Shown one piece after another: positions 25,744-35,686 of a stretch of DNA of 64,000 nt (its first letter is position 1; each line of letters starts with the position of its first letter). Made by a program: the position numbers and the translations under genes. Source of the stretch: Chryseobacterium sp. JV274 (lineage in GTDB: Bacteria > Bacteroidota > Bacteroidia > Flavobacteriales > Weeksellaceae); assembly GCF_903969135.1 (NCBI RefSeq), contig NZ_LR824569.1, forward strand, positions 992,001 through 1,056,000, given 5' to 3'. The notes beneath the pieces were generated by a model. The model saw only the letters and a program-made list of their open reading frames with translations, ran no database searches and was not told where the DNA came from.

Positions 25744-26157
25744 TTAATGATTCTCAACATACTTGTGGAAATTATTAAGAATAGCATACCAGCCATCTCG
25801 TTGCATTTCCACAGAATTTTGTTTTTCCGGATCGAAAATTTCAATAACTTTCGTTGTATTTTCATCTATTTTATCGAAAACAACTTCTACTTTCCGTCCG
25901 TCCTCCATATGATATTTGATCACCTCATGGGGGATAATTTCGTCATAAACGCCTTCAAAATCAAATCCGAAACTTTTGTCTTTAGCTTCCATTCTGTTTT
26001 TGAATCTGCCTCCTACCTTCAGGTCATTTTCAGAACTAGGACACTGCCAGCTTTCATGGGCAAAATTCCATTTTGTAATATGCTTTGGCTCATTGAAATA
26101 ATTCCAGACTTTTTCAACGGGTGCTAAAATTGTAATGTCTATTTTAATTGGATCCAT
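25744..26157 (-). CDS. SRPBCC (AHSA1-type) domain protein
   Basis: The 137-residue protein shows the AHSA1 signature: ITILAPVEKVWNYFNEPKHITKWNFA, VGGRFKNRMEAKD, GFDFEGVYDEIIPHEVIKY, and the final helix QRDGWYAILNNFHKYVE. The Met at 26157 gives the usual family length; the open frame extends to 26211. Proteins of this kind bind hydrophobic ligands or act as co-chaperone-like modules. Ligand unknown. Confidence 0.85.
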   Translation of the reverse strand: MDPIKIDITILAPVEKVWNYFNEPKHITKWNFAHESWQCPSSENDLKVGGRFKNRMEAKDKSFGFDFEGVYDEIIPHEVIKYHMEDGRKVEVVFDKIDENTTKVIEIFDPEKQNSVEMQRDGWYAILNNFHKYVENH

Positions 26158-26225
26158 AGTTCTAATTTTTTTATAGTTTAAGTAAAGAGTTATAGCTGTC
26201 TCAAAAGTCAAATAATTTGTTTTTC

Positions 26226-26305
26226 GTCATTCTGACAAAGGAAGAATCTTGCTGATAAACAAGTACTTGAGATTCTTCATTACATTCCATTTCATTCAGA
26301 ATGAC
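26226..26305. repeat. Imperfect palindromic intergenic repeat, second copy
   Basis: The ends GTCATTCTGA and AGAATGAC are inverted, with GGAAGAATCTT and GAGATTCTTC inside, matching the repeat at 3490-3568. It lies between two minus-strand genes. Confidence 0.65.
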
Positions 26306-26352
26306 ACTTACGAGACAGCCACACCCCTTTTTATCATTAGTTAAATATAAGA

Positions 26353-26784
26353 TTATTTTGCGTATTCATCATTATAGTTCACCATCCAATGAACACCATA
26401 TTTATCCTGAAAGCATCCGAAATAGTCTCCCCAAAACTGATCTTCAATCGGCATTTCTACATTTCCGCCATCAGAAAGTTCTTTAAAGATTCTGTCGGCT
26501 TCATTTCTGGAATCCGGGAAAACAGAAACATAATTATTGTTTCCTACGGTCAGAGTCTGCCCAAAACCCGGAACAATATCTGATGCCATTAAGAGGTCAC
26601 CTCCAATAGGCAAAGCAATGTGCATTACCCTGTTTTTTTCTTCTTCTGAAAGGTTTTCTGTACCGGGAGCATTTCCCATTTTATGAATTCCTCCGACGAA
26701 TTCACCCCCGAAAACAGTTTTGTAAAAATTGAACGCTTCTTCAGCTGTTCCATCAAAATTCAGATACGGATTTAATTTAGCCAT
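26353..26784 (-). CDS. VOC-superfamily PhnB-like protein
   Basis: The 143-residue protein has the single PhnB-like module: LNPYLNFDGTAEEAFNFYKTVFGG at the start, GGDLLMASD in the middle and FGCFQDKYGVHWMVNY at the end. These proteins act as dimers in the VOC fold. No metal ligands can be named with certainty. It is part of a block with several VOC and SRPBCC genes. Confidence 0.88.
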   Translation of the reverse strand: MAKLNPYLNFDGTAEEAFNFYKTVFGGEFVGGIHKMGNAPGTENLSEEEKNRVMHIALPIGGDLLMASDIVPGFGQTLTVGNNNYVSVFPDSRNEADRIFKELSDGGNVEMPIEDQFWGDYFGCFQDKYGVHWMVNYNDEYAK

Positions 26785-26932
26785 GATTTTTAATTTTAAA
26801 GTTATTATTATAAAATATAAGGTTCTATTGTTGATCCATTAAGGAATAATTAATTGAGTATGAATAGTAAATACAGCTTGATTGTTAAATCATTACAATT
26901 CACTGAGCTCCATTTCCTATTTTTCAAAATTC

Positions 26933-27709
26933 TTAATGGTTTATAAATTTTTCTACTTCTCTTACGGTAAAGTTTATTAAGTTTACATCAATACTTCCGT
27001 CAAAGTCAGGCATCATATAAACACCATGAGTTGCGGGAAGTATCATTAACCGGGAGCCTTTCACCAGACGCCACATCGCTGCAGCATGCTCCGGTTTCAT
27101 CACATCCTGATCACCGCTGATGAATAATGTAGGTGATTGTATGGAAGCCAGCACCTCATCATCCCAGTCTTTAAACGTCTGCATCCTTTTGCAGTCTTTC
27201 TCAAAAAGGTTTTCCAGTTTTGAAAAATCAGGATTGAGATTTAAAAAATTAATTTTAAAAGGTTCCGGCATCGATTCAAAAGTTGCTTCCTGCATTCCTT
27301 CAAAAAAGCCGTCTATCATTCCGTTTCTTTTATAAAATGCTGAGGCAACGACCAGTTTTTCTACAATTCCGGGATGGCGGTGACCAATCTGCATTACCGT
27401 ACTTCCACCATTGCTGAATCCCCAGAAGGAAGCTTTTCCAATGTTTAATTCTGCTAAAAGTCCGGCAACATCGTCAGCATCCTGTTCAAATGTTTCAGGA
27501 ATATCGCGGTGTTCACTGCGTCCGTGGTTTTGCAGATCGATCCCTATGAGCTGGAACTTGTCTTCCAGTCTGGCAATGACTTCTTTAAAATCATACAGAA
27601 TAGAAGAACCTCCGCCATGGATTAAAACCAGGGGTTTTCCGGATCCATAGATTTCGTAATATAATTGGATTCCATTGACTTTTTTATAGCCTTTTTCTAC
27701 CGGATTCAT
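26933..27709 (-). CDS. Alpha/beta hydrolase
   Basis: The 258-residue cytoplasmic protein has the oxyanion motif LVLIHGGGSS, the nucleophile elbow FWGFSNGGST, an acid in FISGDQDVMKPEH and a His in PATHGVYM. It belongs to the haloperoxidase/esterase-like branch. It begins 2 bp after the stop of the DinB gene, so both are probably co-transcribed. Substrate unknown. Confidence 0.88.
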   Translation of the reverse strand: MNPVEKGYKKVNGIQLYYEIYGSGKPLVLIHGGGSSILYDFKEVIARLEDKFQLIGIDLQNHGRSEHRDIPETFEQDADDVAGLLAELNIGKASFWGFSNGGSTVMQIGHRHPGIVEKLVVASAFYKRNGMIDGFFEGMQEATFESMPEPFKINFLNLNPDFSKLENLFEKDCKRMQTFKDWDDEVLASIQSPTLFISGDQDVMKPEHAAAMWRLVKGSRLMILPATHGVYMMPDFDGSIDVNLINFTVREVEKFINH

Positions 27710-27711
27710 GA

Positions 27712-28236
27712 TTAATATTTAAGATTTTCGTCCACATCATACTTCATTCCGGGATAACCCAGAATTCTGCGCATCAGGCCTATCTGCCCGCAGAGATAAT
27801 CTTCACGGCCGATACACATTCCGACAAAATTGAGTTTTGTCTCTTTAATAAACGGAATATTCATTCCTATTTCAAATATCTCATCCAGTTCTTCATCAGT
27901 TACTTCATAAAGTCCTTGGTATACTTTAGCAGAAATTTTATGAAAGTTTTCTTTTAATTCAGTTAAAGTTGGATATTTAAAGCTTTCATCCAGTGCTTTT
28001 CCCTGGAAAAACAAGCCACTGTAAGGGTCTTCTTCCTGTATTCCAAGCACCCAGCCTAAGCCATAGCGCATGTTAACAAAATTTCCTGCCATCCATACAA
28101 TATGGTTGGTTTTATTTTCAATTCTTTTCAACGCGTCTTCTTCCGAAATGCCGTCCAAAACATTCATAAAGCTTTGGGAATGCATTCTGTAAGCCGGAAT
28201 AACGAGTTCCATTTTTTTTGATTTTGGTGTGTCCAT
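27712..28236 (-). CDS. DinB-like four-helix metal-binding protein
   Basis: The 174-residue protein has the DinB/YfiT pattern: an N-terminal helix with HSQSFMNVLDGIS, the HIVWMAGNFVNMRYGLGWVLG segment and the final helix CGQIGLMRRILGYPG. The family folds as a four-helix bundle, often with a metal held by three His; here the usual His residues are partly replaced, so activity is uncertain. It is followed after 2 bp by the alpha/beta-hydrolase gene. Confidence 0.75.
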   Translation of the reverse strand: MDTPKSKKMELVIPAYRMHSQSFMNVLDGISEEDALKRIENKTNHIVWMAGNFVNMRYGLGWVLGIQEEDPYSGLFFQGKALDESFKYPTLTELKENFHKISAKVYQGLYEVTDEELDEIFEIGMNIPFIKETKLNFVGMCIGREDYLCGQIGLMRRILGYPGMKYDVDENLKY

Positions 28237-28243
28237 TTTAATT

Positions 28244-28280
28244 AGAGATTAGAAGTTAGAAATTAAAGGGTAAAGGGTCG
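28244..28280. repeat. Short heptad-phased repeat
   Basis: The spacer reads GATTAGA, AGTTAGA, AATTAAA, GGGTAAA, GGGTCGG in one 7-bp phase, directly upstream of the DinB gene and next to the ~140-bp repeat. Confidence 0.45.
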
Positions 28281-28283
28281 GAT

Positions 28284-28423
28284 AAACGCAAAGGCACAAG
28301 GTTTCTATAAGCTGTGTGTTTTTAAGGCGCGAAGATTTTATCTTCGATAAAGTTGTACACTTCTAAAAATAGCATGGAAAAATTTGACAGTTCATTTGTC
28401 ATTCCGAGCAAAGCAAGGAATTT
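28284..28423. repeat. ~140-bp dispersed repeat, copy 2
   Basis: This copy aligns with 17011-17152 over its length (see that entry). Its right end reaches the stop codon of the next minus-strand gene, so the repeat supplies or abuts the gene's 3' end. Confidence 0.6.
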
Positions 28424-28883
28424 ATTTTATAGCGCCCGGTTTTCCTAAAATTCTGCGGAGATAACCCAGTTGTCCGCTGTGGTAAATCTCATGAAGGCTT
28501 AGCGTTGAAATATCATTAACCATTTCAGGTTTAAAGCTCGTAAGAGTACCGAGTTTTGTTTCCAGCCTTTCCTGAGATTGTTTCAAATAGGATTTTAAAT
28601 CTTCAAAGCGGACCAATTCATCTTTCCGTTCCAAAGGAATTTCCCCTCTGTTATAGCAGGAAAACTTTTCACTGTCCCAAACGGATTCTTCGCCTAGAAT
28701 ATTTAGAAATGGATTTCTGATATGGATTAAATGCCCCAGAATCCAATTCATACAATTGGCTTCACCATTAGGAAAAATCATAGATTCTTCATGGGTAATG
28801 CTGTCAATATTCAAAGAAATCACCTGATAGTTGCTTACAACCTGATTCTTTATTAATTCTATATCGTTTGATATTGCTTCCAT
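28422..28883 (-). CDS. DinB-family protein
   Basis: The 153-residue protein has the three conserved histidines of the DinB fold in context: NCMNWILGHLIHIRN (residues ~43-57), and LSLHEIYHSGQLGYLRRILG near the C-terminus. The family includes bacillithiol- or mycothiol-dependent transferases and damage-induced proteins. The His pattern here suggests a functional metal site. Its stop codon lies at the edge of a dispersed repeat. Confidence 0.85.
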   Translation of the reverse strand: MEAISNDIELIKNQVVSNYQVISLNIDSITHEESMIFPNGEANCMNWILGHLIHIRNPFLNILGEESVWDSEKFSCYNRGEIPLERKDELVRFEDLKSYLKQSQERLETKLGTLTSFKPEMVNDISTLSLHEIYHSGQLGYLRRILGKPGAIK

Positions 28884-28918
28884 TAGATATGTATTTAATT
28901 AATAAGTGAATGATAATG

Positions 28919-29329
28919 TTATTCTGCAGGCATCTGAGATACATCTCCATGCATTACTTCCCACTGATGGCCATTGATATCAGCAAAACTGCTTTGATAC
29001 ATCCATCCGTAATCTACAGGCTCACCATATTTTGAGCCTCCGTTTCCAATGGCTGTTTTTACCATTTGATCTACTTCTTCCCGGCTGTTCACCCCAATGG
29101 CAAGAAGTACCTGTGTGGTATCTCCTTTAGCAAAAGGCCTGTTGGTAAAGGTTTGGAAAAATTCCTCTTTCAGAAACATCGTGTAAATATGATCTTTCTT
29201 CATTACTACACATATTGCCTTATCGTTTGAAAACTGTTCATTGATAGAAAAGCCAAGATCTGTCCAGAATTCTCTGGTTTTTTGTACGTCTTTTACGGGT
29301 AAATTGACGTAAATATCATTAATATTCAT
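28919..29329 (-). CDS. VOC-family (glyoxalase-like) protein
   Basis: The 136-residue protein begins DIYVNLPVKDVQKTREFWTDLGF and ends FADINGHQWEVMHGDVSQMP, the layout of a single VOC module with Glu and His of the metal site in NGHQWEV. It is a tandem paralogue of the next upstream gene (29426-29833), sharing YVNLPVKDVQKT and GFSINEQFS blocks. Substrate unknown. Confidence 0.88.
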   Translation of the reverse strand: MNINDIYVNLPVKDVQKTREFWTDLGFSINEQFSNDKAICVVMKKDHIYTMFLKEEFFQTFTNRPFAKGDTTQVLLAIGVNSREEVDQMVKTAIGNGGSKYGEPVDYGWMYQSSFADINGHQWEVMHGDVSQMPAE

Positions 29330-29425
29330 TTTGTAAATTTTAGTGGTGATTGTAGTTCAAAATTACCAGGATACGGTAAGAATGTGCTTGTCATAGGACA
29401 AGATTTAATTTTTATTTGGATTTAA

Positions 29426-29833
29426 TTATTCTGTTGGCATTTGAGATAGATCGGCAAAAGTGATATTCCAGCCGTGCCCGTCCAGATCCCAGAAAGAATT
29501 CTGATACATCCATCCGTAATCCTGAGGTTCTTCATGCTGCCACGCTCCATTGTCTACAGCGGTATTCACTACTTTATCTACTTCTTCACGGCTGTTCAGC
29601 CCTACTGCTACAAGAACCTGACTGGTATTCTCTTTGGCAACAGGTTTATTGGTGAAGGTCATGAAATAATCCTCCTGCAGAAACATCACATAGATGGTAT
29701 CATTCAACACAACACAGGTTGCTTTATCATCAGAGAATTGTTCATTAATCGAAAAACCTACCTTGGTCCAGAATTCTTTTGTTTTCTGTACATCTTTTAC
29801 AGGAAGGTTCACATAAATTTGATTGACTTTCAT
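29426..29833 (-). CDS. VOC-family (glyoxalase-like) protein, tandem paralogue
   Basis: The 135-residue protein is a near copy of its downstream neighbour: IYVNLPVKDVQKTKEFWTK, GFSINEQFSDDKATCVV, VNTAVDNGAWQHEEPQDYGW and WDLDGHGWNITFADLSQMP. The start at 29833 matches the neighbour's length. A local gene duplication is clear. Both are followed upstream by a Crp-type regulator gene in the same direction. Confidence 0.88.
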   Translation of the reverse strand: MKVNQIYVNLPVKDVQKTKEFWTKVGFSINEQFSDDKATCVVLNDTIYVMFLQEDYFMTFTNKPVAKENTSQVLVAVGLNSREEVDKVVNTAVDNGAWQHEEPQDYGWMYQNSFWDLDGHGWNITFADLSQMPTE

Positions 29834-29910
29834 TTTTTGTAATTTTAGTGTTAATTTGTAATCCAAAATTACCAAGGTGCAATGAAAATCAACTTGTCAT
29901 AAGGCAAGAT

Positions 29911-30501
29911 TTAATTTTTCTTAGGATGGGAAACTATTTCTTTACGAATACGGCTTAAGGAGGTGTCTGTAACTCCCAGATAGGAAGCAATCTGCTTCAA
30001 TGGCGCAAATTGTATGACTTTAGATTTTTGTTCCAGCAGATTAAGGTATCTTCTGGTTGCTGAGAGCGTGAACATTTCTACGGACCGCTGTTTGTAGGCA
30101 AAAAGCTCCTGAGACATCCATGATCTTCCCCATTCCCTGAGATTTGGGATTTTATGGAACAATTCCTGAAACGTATCATAATCCAGCCTCCAGCATTCAC
30201 AATCTGTAATACAAACGATATTTTCCTGAGACGGAACTCGCTGAAACATTGACAAAACTTCAATAATCACTTCATTCTCTACGAAAAAATGAGTGGTTAC
30301 TTCATTTCCGTTGAAATCATTAACATAGGAACGCGCCAATCCGTTTTCAAGAATATAATATTCATTGGCTGTTTTTCCTTCTTCAAGAATGAAATCACCT
30401 TTCTGGAAAGATGTTTTTTCATGAGCCTGAAATATTTCAGCAAGCTCTTCAGGGAAGAAGAAGGGAAAATCATAGCAGGTTTCTAAAGCCTTATTGGTCA
30501 T
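29911..30501 (-). CDS. Crp/Fnr-family transcriptional regulator
   Basis: The 196-residue protein has a cyclic-nucleotide-binding-type beta barrel (FQKGDFILEEGKTANEYYILENGLARSYV) and a C-terminal helix-turn-helix (APLKQIASYLGVTDTSLSRIRKEI). The barrel lacks the canonical cAMP phosphate-binding RE motif, as in most Bacteroidota members. It lies upstream of the duplicated VOC genes and may control them. The ATG at 30501 is preferred over an upstream TTG. Confidence 0.88.
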   Translation of the reverse strand: MTNKALETCYDFPFFFPEELAEIFQAHEKTSFQKGDFILEEGKTANEYYILENGLARSYVNDFNGNEVTTHFFVENEVIIEVLSMFQRVPSQENIVCITDCECWRLDYDTFQELFHKIPNLREWGRSWMSQELFAYKQRSVEMFTLSATRRYLNLLEQKSKVIQFAPLKQIASYLGVTDTSLSRIRKEIVSHPKKN

Positions 30502-30668
30502 TGGTGTCAATTTTTTAAGTCTTTAAAAGTAAAATTTTTAATTGAATTAAGAGCAAAAAACATTAAACAAAGAACTCAGCACTTTTATAAAATGACACAT
30601 ACTACACTGAAATGAAAGAGATTTACAGACTGATATTTTTTAAACAACTATTTAAAAAATACTATTTT

Positions 30669-30722
30669 ACCACCCCGGCAAAAATTCTTTGAATTTTTGC
30701 CACCCCTCCAAAGGATGGGAAT
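30669..30722. repeat. Solitary ~55-bp palindromic repeat of the DUF559-element family
   Basis: The unit reads ACCACCCC, then AAAAATTCTTTGAATTTTT as a central palindrome, then CCACCCCTCC...GGGAAT. The same order appears at 39509, 46023, 62538 and 63019. It lies between the Crp gene and the DUF763 gene. Confidence 0.8.
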
Positions 30723-30771
30723 AACTATTTGCCGATGATAGTAATTGTAGATTTTTTACAGGAGATATTTT

Positions 30772-31983
30772 TTAAAATAGAGAAAGTTGTATGGATTTTG
30801 GAGTGCTGGGTTTCTGAGCATCTCCAAATACGGTTTTTCCGCCAAAGCGCCAGGAGTTTTGTCTTTCTTCTTCAATGACCTGCTGGATATCAAAATCCGG
30901 AGTGAAGTCCTTTTCTGCTTCGGCAACGATCTGGTGAAGTTTATTTAAAGAGTTTAGCTTATCAGAATTTCCCAGTTTGGACTTTTCTATTCCTCTTCTG
31001 AGAATGCTGATACTTTCATCATAGGTATTGACAGGCACAGGGAAAGGATGTCCGTCTTTACCCCCATGAGCAAAGGAAAACCTTGCCGGATCGGCAAATC
31101 TTGACGGTGCCCCATGAATTACTTCACTTACCAAAGCCAATGACTGCATGGTTCTTGGTCCTACTCCTTCCAGCAGCAGCAAATCTTCAAAATTCTGTGG
31201 CTGCTGTTCCCGGGTAACATATAAAAGAGCTCCCAGGCGTTTCAGATCCACATCGGAAGCCTGAACGTCATGATGGGCAGGAAGAATCAATCTTGCAAAA
31301 TCTTTCATCACTTCTGCGGAATCGGTATGGGAAATATCTAAAATTCCTTTTCTATTCTCTGCAGCTTCAGTATCGGTAAGGTTAAGAATCTTTCCTCTTG
31401 AAATTCCGTTGATTCCTGTGTGAGGCTGCTCTACAAATGAAGTGATGTTTTCGGAATGCCAGTGATATCGTCTTGCTGTTCCATCCGATTCATGCATTCC
31501 CTGCTGAATAACACTCCAGTTTCCGTTATCTGAAAGAATGAAATTGTGCAAATACAACTGATACCCATCCTGAATGGCCGTATTATCTACTTTCGCAGAA
31601 AGTTTGCTGGCTCTTACCAAATCTGTTCCGTTAAGTCCGGTTTTATCTGCAATTCTGATTAACTCTGAAGGCGTTTCTCTGGAAAGCTTTCCTTTTCCAC
31701 CACAGATATAAAGTCCCAGCGATTGCGAATTGGGATTAATGGAACGTTTCAGCGCTCCCATGACAGAAGTGGTAATGCCTGAAGAATGCCAGTCCATTCC
31801 CATTACCGCTCCAAAACTCTGAAACCAGAAAGGATCTGCCAATCGACGCAATACCTCATCTTTACCGTAATCCATGAGAATGACTTCAATAATGGAAAGT
31901 CCCAGCACAGACATACGTTCATACAGCCATGACGGTACTTTGCCATAGTGAAGAGGTAAATCTGCTGTTCCGGAACGTTTCAT
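30772..31983 (-). CDS. DUF763 family protein with C-terminal sliding-clamp-like motif
   Basis: The 403-residue protein matches DUF763, a conserved family of unknown function: it starts KRSGTADLPLHYGKVPSWL and has GGKGKLSRETP and DVQASDVDLKRLGALL blocks. A helix-hairpin-helix-like segment LLLLEGVGPRTMQSLAL is present near residue 270, as in DNA-repair proteins. The extreme C-terminus is QLSLF, which fits the bacterial beta-clamp-binding consensus QL(S/D)LF. A role in DNA transactions is inferred. Confidence 0.9.
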   Translation of the reverse strand: MKRSGTADLPLHYGKVPSWLYERMSVLGLSIIEVILMDYGKDEVLRRLADPFWFQSFGAVMGMDWHSSGITTSVMGALKRSINPNSQSLGLYICGGKGKLSRETPSELIRIADKTGLNGTDLVRASKLSAKVDNTAIQDGYQLYLHNFILSDNGNWSVIQQGMHESDGTARRYHWHSENITSFVEQPHTGINGISRGKILNLTDTEAAENRKGILDISHTDSAEVMKDFARLILPAHHDVQASDVDLKRLGALLYVTREQQPQNFEDLLLLEGVGPRTMQSLALVSEVIHGAPSRFADPARFSFAHGGKDGHPFPVPVNTYDESISILRRGIEKSKLGNSDKLNSLNKLHQIVAEAEKDFTPDFDIQQVIEEERQNSWRFGGKTVFGDAQKPSTPKSIQLSLF

Positions 31984-32061
31984 TATATTTTTAAAAATGT
32001 AAAGTTAAGTTTTATTCCCCTTATTATTTAATGATCCGGATCATTAATTCTACTATTACAA

Positions 32062-33240
<1,179 letters not shown>

Positions 33241-34074
33241 TCACGCTTGTACAAATGCGACAAAATCATTGCTTAAGATTTGTTTTCTTTTTCTGGCTTC
33301 CCGTGCCAAAGCAGCAGGTGTTATACCACTGTACCGTTTAAATTCTCTGCTTAAATGTGATTGGTCTGTATATCCAAATTCCTGTGCGAGTGCAGCAATT
33401 GAAGCTTCCGGAGCGTGCCACAAACGGTTTCTTATCTGTTCAAAACGCATAATTCCGGATATATCCTTTACGGTATGACCGGAAGACTGCTTAAATTTTC
33501 TTTCCAGCGTACGGACTGTTGTATGGGCTGAATTTGCCACCTGATTGACAGGGATCGCTCCATTATTTTTTCTCATGGCAGCACCTGCTTTGAAGAGCAG
33601 ACTGTCTATTGTAATCTGTGAATGTAATTTCAGAAAATATTGTTCTACCTGAGAGACAGCTTCCTCTATTTTCCTCTGATTGATGAGATCATTCAATATA
33701 GTTTGAAGCTGTACAACGGGATGTTCAAATGTATGGACTCCGTTTTCAGTTTTTTCTGATGACAGTCCCAACAAATCAAAAACAGCCCATGGAAAACACC
33801 TGATCCCGATAATTTCCAGTTGGTTTTGAGCATGAAAAAGAGCAGGCTGATTGAGCAGTCCCATAATGAACGGAGAAGGTAAATCCTGTAAAATTCCCTG
33901 ATGGGTAATACTGCATCCACTTCCAAAATGAAAGATGATCTCGGCATAACCATCCGGCATCACCGTAAATCCAGACTGTTGTTCACCATAGTCTCTTCTG
34001 TTATACCAAAAACATTTAATGGTATCCCTAAGTTCTTCCGGAACTGCAAACTCCTGATGTATATTTGAAAACAT
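33241..34074 (-). CDS. AraC-family transcriptional regulator
   Basis: The 277-residue protein has an N-terminal sensor-like beta region (residues ~1-130, containing FHFGSGCSITHQG) and a C-terminal AraC domain with two helix-turn-helix units (VNQVANSAHTTVRTLERKFKQ and SIAALAQEFGYTDQSHLSREFKR, then GITPAALAR). Its stop is 48 bp from the start of the Tet(X)-like gene in the same direction, so control of that gene is plausible. Inducer unknown. Confidence 0.9.
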   Translation of the reverse strand: MFSNIHQEFAVPEELRDTIKCFWYNRRDYGEQQSGFTVMPDGYAEIIFHFGSGCSITHQGILQDLPSPFIMGLLNQPALFHAQNQLEIIGIRCFPWAVFDLLGLSSEKTENGVHTFEHPVVQLQTILNDLINQRKIEEAVSQVEQYFLKLHSQITIDSLLFKAGAAMRKNNGAIPVNQVANSAHTTVRTLERKFKQSSGHTVKDISGIMRFEQIRNRLWHAPEASIAALAQEFGYTDQSHLSREFKRYSGITPAALAREARKRKQILSNDFVAFVQA

Positions 34075-34081
34075 TGCTTTA

Positions 34082-34486
34082 TTAATCGTGAGAATACAGT
34101 TTCAGATCTTTATGTTTTGCTTCATCATATTCTTCTTCAAAGGTAATTTTATTTCCAAAAGGGTCAATTACAGTAAACGATACGGATCCGTAAAACGTTT
34201 TTTCAAGTCCGGGACGGTTATATTTATATTTTTTGTCAATAAGTTCTTTATGATATTCCGGAACGCCTTCACCCCAGACCGCAATCCTTGTTCCGGGCGT
34301 TCCATCTCCGTGATGTTCACTTAAATGGAAAATGATATTTTCTCTTTTCACTTCCATATAAACGGGAGTATTTTCATCAAAATAATGTTCCCAGACGATC
34401 ACGAATCCCAGCCAGTCTACATAAAATTCTTTTGTTTTCTGATAGTCAAAGATTCTTAGTATAGGAATAATACGTTCTGCTTTCAT
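34082..34486 (-). CDS. Glyoxalase/bleomycin-resistance-like protein
   Basis: The 134-residue protein starts IIPILRIFDYQKTKEFYVDWLGF and includes IIFHLSEHHGDGTPG, typical of the Ble-like branch of the VOC superfamily, which sequesters or modifies small molecules. It ends SFTVIDPFGNKITFEEEYD. It lies 7 bp upstream of the AraC gene and 9 bp downstream of another VOC gene, so the three are probably co-transcribed. Bleomycin binding is not demonstrated. Confidence 0.85.
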   Translation of the reverse strand: MKAERIIPILRIFDYQKTKEFYVDWLGFVIVWEHYFDENTPVYMEVKRENIIFHLSEHHGDGTPGTRIAVWGEGVPEYHKELIDKKYKYNRPGLEKTFYGSVSFTVIDPFGNKITFEEEYDEAKHKDLKLYSHD

Positions 34487-34495
34487 TGTATGTTT

Positions 34496-34843
34496 TTATT
34501 GGTGAGACAAGATATTGATCATTTTCTGAAATGGATCTTTAACGAAAAATCTGCGGACTCCCCAGTCTTCATCGGTTAGATGATAAGTAATTTCAAAACC
34601 GGCATTTTTCATTTTGTCATAGATTTCATCTACATTATCTACTTCAATGGAAAGATCGGGAACTTCTGTATTGTTTCCTCCCTGTTCGGCAAAACTGATC
34701 TGAATTTTTGCTTCTTCATCGTTTCCCAATGTTTTAATCCAGCCATGATCCATCAGAACATCCAGTTCCAGAATATCCTGATAAAACTGATTGGCTTTGG
34801 AAAGATCATCCGTTTTGATATTGGCTACAATTCTTTTTACCAT
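34496..34843 (-). CDS. VOC-family protein
   Basis: The 115-residue protein is a small VOC module: VANIKTDDLSKANQFYQDILELD at the start, VPDLSIEVDNVDEIYDKMKNAGFEI in the middle and WGVRRFFVKDPFQKMINIL at the end. It is the first gene of a probable four-gene run that continues with another VOC gene, the AraC regulator and the Tet(X)-like enzyme. Substrate unknown. Confidence 0.85.
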   Translation of the reverse strand: MVKRIVANIKTDDLSKANQFYQDILELDVLMDHGWIKTLGNDEEAKIQISFAEQGGNNTEVPDLSIEVDNVDEIYDKMKNAGFEITYHLTDEDWGVRRFFVKDPFQKMINILSHQ

Positions 34844-34866
34844 TTTGCACTAGTTTTTCATTAAAA

Positions 34867-34904
34867 AAAGCCTTGTGAAATTACATAAAATTTCACAAGG
34901 CTTA
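34867..34904. terminator. Long hairpin terminator
   Basis: AAGCCTTGTGAAATT and AATTTCACAAGGCTT form a nearly perfect 15-bp stem, flanked by A- and T-rich ends. It follows the alpha/beta-hydrolase gene in the minus direction, 26 bp from its stop. Confidence 0.8.
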
Positions 34905-34929
34905 ATAAATTATTGTATTGTATCTTGTA

Positions 34930-35619
34930 TTAAATGGAAGCTGCCGCTTCTAAAATCAACTGGGTAACTTCTTCAGGATGTGATGCCAATGAAGCATGTC
35001 CTGCATCCAGAGAGATTATTTTTTTAGGTTCAAGACGCTCTGCCATTTCTTTTTCAGTTTCTGCAGGGATCATACGGTCCTGCAATGAGATCTGATACCA
35101 ACTTGGGCGTGTTTTCCATGCCGGTTCGCCCGCAACATCACCAAAACACTGACCATGAATAGGTTTTTGCGATAATGACATAACCAGTGCTTTTTCATCA
35201 TCTAAATCCTGGCAGAAAGCAGATTTAAATTCATTGTATTTAATCCATAAAAAACCTTTGTTATCAGGATAAATGCTTGCTCCACCCGGTGATTCTCTTC
35301 TTCCTAACAGAGATCCCAAACTATCTCCGGCATCAGGTGCAAAAGCAGCAATATAAACCAATCCGGCTACTTTATCATGGTGCCCGGCTCCTGAAATAAC
35401 GGCTCCTCCATAAGAATGTCCAACTAAAAGCACTTTCCCTTCCTGGGCATCAATAAGGTCTTTTGTCTTATTAATATCATCCTGCAGCGACGTTAATGGG
35501 TTCTGAACACTTCTTACTTTATATCCTGCTTTTGTCAACGAAGGAATCACGTATTGCCAGTGTGATCCGTCTCCCCATGCTCCGTGTACCAAAATAATGG
35601 TTAAATCTTTTTGTTCCAT
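34930..35619 (-). CDS. Alpha/beta hydrolase (EstC/salicylate-esterase-like)
   Basis: The 229-residue protein begins TIILVHGAWGDGSHWQYVIPSL, has the nucleophile elbow LVGHSYGGAVISG, and a late His in DAGHASLASHPEEV. These blocks match the pyrethroid/methyl-ester hydrolase-like branch. It is cytoplasmic and monocistronic with a hairpin terminator. Substrate unknown. Confidence 0.88.
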   Translation of the reverse strand: MEQKDLTIILVHGAWGDGSHWQYVIPSLTKAGYKVRSVQNPLTSLQDDINKTKDLIDAQEGKVLLVGHSYGGAVISGAGHHDKVAGLVYIAAFAPDAGDSLGSLLGRRESPGGASIYPDNKGFLWIKYNEFKSAFCQDLDDEKALVMSLSQKPIHGQCFGDVAGEPAWKTRPSWYQISLQDRMIPAETEKEMAERLEPKKIISLDAGHASLASHPEEVTQLILEAAASI

Positions 35620-35686
35620 AATGATTGTGTTAAAATTTGATAATGGTAAAGCTACGGTATAAAATGTCGGTGGAAGTTAACTTAAG

